Source of the DNA: Flectobacillus sp. BAB-3569
GTDB lineage: Bacteria; Bacteroidota; Bacteroidia; Cytophagales; Spirosomataceae
Direction: 5' to 3'
Assembly: GCF_002270355.1 (NCBI RefSeq)
Contig: NZ_NJFZ01000002.1
Coordinates: 42,702-106,701, forward strand
Length of the DNA stretch: 64,000 nucleotides
Of the stretch, positions 63,056-64,000 are shown piece by piece. A program made the position numbers and the translations under genes. The notes beneath the pieces are model-generated. The model saw only the letters and a program-made list of their open reading frames with translations. It made no database searches and was not told the DNA's origin. Each line of letters begins with the position of its first letter. Position 1 is the first letter of the stretch.

Positions 63056-64000
63056 ATGCATAAAGCATTTCTACAAAATAATGACATAAAATCGAGTAAG
63101 TCAAGACTCTCTCATTTACTTCTTCATAAACTTGACCTTTATCTTGCTGACGTCCAGTTATCGTTAGATTCTGTTCTGGATAAGCGTTTAGTTCGTACTT
63201 TTTACGATTTAATAGTTGCCATTTTATTGCATCGACACAACTCTATGGGCTTATTGCTTAGTGAGTTAGGTGGCTATATTTGCGGTTTTTCACATGCTCC
63301 CGCTGGGACAAAACGCATTAGTAATCTGTTACGTTCCAAAAAATGGACATCTACTATCATTGATAATTTTCTCTTTAGTCAAACTCGAAAAAGGCTAGAA
63401 TCGTTAGTAAAACAGGGAAAACGTCCGCTAATGCTTTGGGATGATAGTCGGCTAGAAAAGGCTGAATCTTGGTTTTTGGAAGGGCTTTGTAGTGTAGAAA
63501 GCTCAAAGGCAAAACGACTAACACGGATAAAAAAAGGATACTATTCTCCTCCTAATAAACGTATTTGTGTTCCTGGTTATCATTGGACAAGTACGTTGCT
63601 CTCAGCTTTGGGTGAGTCTGTAAGTGTATGTCAGATGAGTTGGTGGACTACCAGAGGTAAATACAAGGAATATGGTCGAAACATTATGTTTCGGATGCTA
63701 GAAAAACTACAAGCACAAGTAGGAAAAGGCATCCTACATGTGCTTGACCGTGGTTACGCTAATGAGTGGACCATCGAGTGGTTTACGAACTTCGAACAAG
63801 ATTTCCTAGTCCGATGGAAGAAGAATCATTTACTTATACACTCAACTAAAGGTAAAAAGCAAACCCATCTTCTAGCTCGCTCTTTTAAAGCTAGAAGTAA
63901 AAAGATTGTGCTCGATTCTCAGAGAAAGATTCTCAAGAGCATTTCTATTGCTTGGACTCAAGTACAACACCCTAGTTTTGAAGACATTAACTTGTCGTTA
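63056..64000 (+). CDS. IS4-like DDE transposase, N-terminal 315 residues
   Basis: The frame runs from ATG 63056 to the window end without a stop. The N-terminal ~110 residues are helical and basic (DNA-binding; HAPAGTKRISNLLRSKKW). The first catalytic Asp is likely in LMLWDDSRLEKAESWF, and the second in GILHVLDRGYANEWTIEWF, with RWKKNHLLIH following; the Glu and YREK-like motif would lie beyond the window. The start has a perfect AGGAGG Shine-Dalgarno sequence, unlike the chromosomal genes here, which fits an imported element. Family (IS4 superfamily) is inferred from motif spacing. Confidence 0.82.
   Translation, partial: MHKAFLQNNDIKSSKSRLSHLLLHKLDLYLADVQLSLDSVLDKRLVRTFYDLIVAILLHRHNSMGLLLSELGGYICGFSHAPAGTKRISNLLRSKKWTSTIIDNFLFSQTRKRLESLVKQGKRPLMLWDDSRLEKAESWFLEGLCSVESSKAKRLTRIKKGYYSPPNKRICVPGYHWTSTLLSALGESVSVCQMSWWTTRGKYKEYGRNIMFRMLEKLQAQVGKGILHVLDRGYANEWTIEWFTNFEQDFLVRWKKNHLLIHSTKGKKQTHLLARSFKARSKKIVLDSQRKILKSISIAWTQVQHPSFEDINLSL

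Larger units (their letters stand above)
62959..64000 (+). mobile_element. insertion sequence, IS4-like, left part only
   Basis: From about 62959 (CATGAGTCATCCCG, candidate terminal repeat) the DNA changes character: a non-coding end, a hairpin, a strong Shine-Dalgarno sequence and a transposase running off the window. The right end and target duplication cannot be seen, so the exact left boundary is uncertain. Confidence 0.75.

Noticed and set aside
1..64000. tRNA and rRNA genes
   Set aside because: Scanned intergenic regions for T-loop and acceptor-like sequence; none convincing was found by eye.

Overview
The window looks like a chromosomal segment of a Bacteroidota bacterium, most likely order Cytophagales (a Flectobacillus/Arcicella/Runella-like relative; this placement is inference). 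Support comes from -7 elements of the Bacteroidota form TAnnTTTG, near absence of Shine-Dalgarno sequences, a fused E1 alpha/beta 2-oxoacid dehydrogenase, a FecR/ECF-sigma signalling operon, a TonB receptor with a DUF4249 lipoprotein, a BatA-domain protein and AT-rich intergenic DNA. No rRNA, tRNA or CRISPR array was seen.

Layout. 1-7 kb: 3' end of an SMP-30/gluconolactonase-like gene, an ABM-domain protein, an acyl-CoA thioesterase, an isolated nuoIJK block whose NuoI carries a ~290-residue repetitive tail, and the fused E1 enzyme. 7-15 kb: a DUF1573 protein, then two ECF-sigma systems: sigma + FecR + STN/surface-repeat protein (8.2-11.9 kb) and sigma + RskA-like anti-sigma (13.2-14.7 kb), with a YhhN membrane protein between them. 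15-25 kb: a secreted TonB-C/TPR-like protein, a DUF1080+PA14 glycosidase-like protein paired with a sorbosone-dehydrogenase-like cytochrome c protein, small unknown genes, a histidine phosphatase and a prolyl oligopeptidase. 25-31.5 kb: remnant of an AlbA/RecG-like regulator, a LytS/LytTR two-component pair, and a TonB receptor with its DUF4249 lipoprotein. 31.5-38 kb: a flippase, a coiled-coil protein, zapA, a candidate 6S-type RNA, rny and a secreted NUC endonuclease. 38-44 kb: a giant alpha-2-macroglobulin-like protein with an embedded SusC-type plug. 44-52.6 kb: acetyltransferase, DEAD-box helicase, unknown lipoprotein, bioB, sppA, ppa with a frameshifted small gene behind it, and a TatD hydrolase. 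52.8-63 kb: photolyase-like protein, def, EamA transporter, M15 peptidase, fmt, greA behind an attenuator-like leader, BatA-domain protein, peroxiredoxin and a DUF6992-like protein. The window ends inside an insertion sequence (62959 onward).

Non-coding DNA is unusually informative. At least three dispersed repeat families occupy the gaps. One of them (ATTGAGTGATT) supplies the last codons and stop of two unrelated genes. The most interesting candidates for new biology are the greA leader (a perfect promoter, an 11-codon ORF and two mutually exclusive hairpins), the macroglobulin-plug fusion, the repeat-tailed NuoI, and the IS hairpin that hides its own Shine-Dalgarno sequence. All functional statements rest on motif reading by eye; no search was run.
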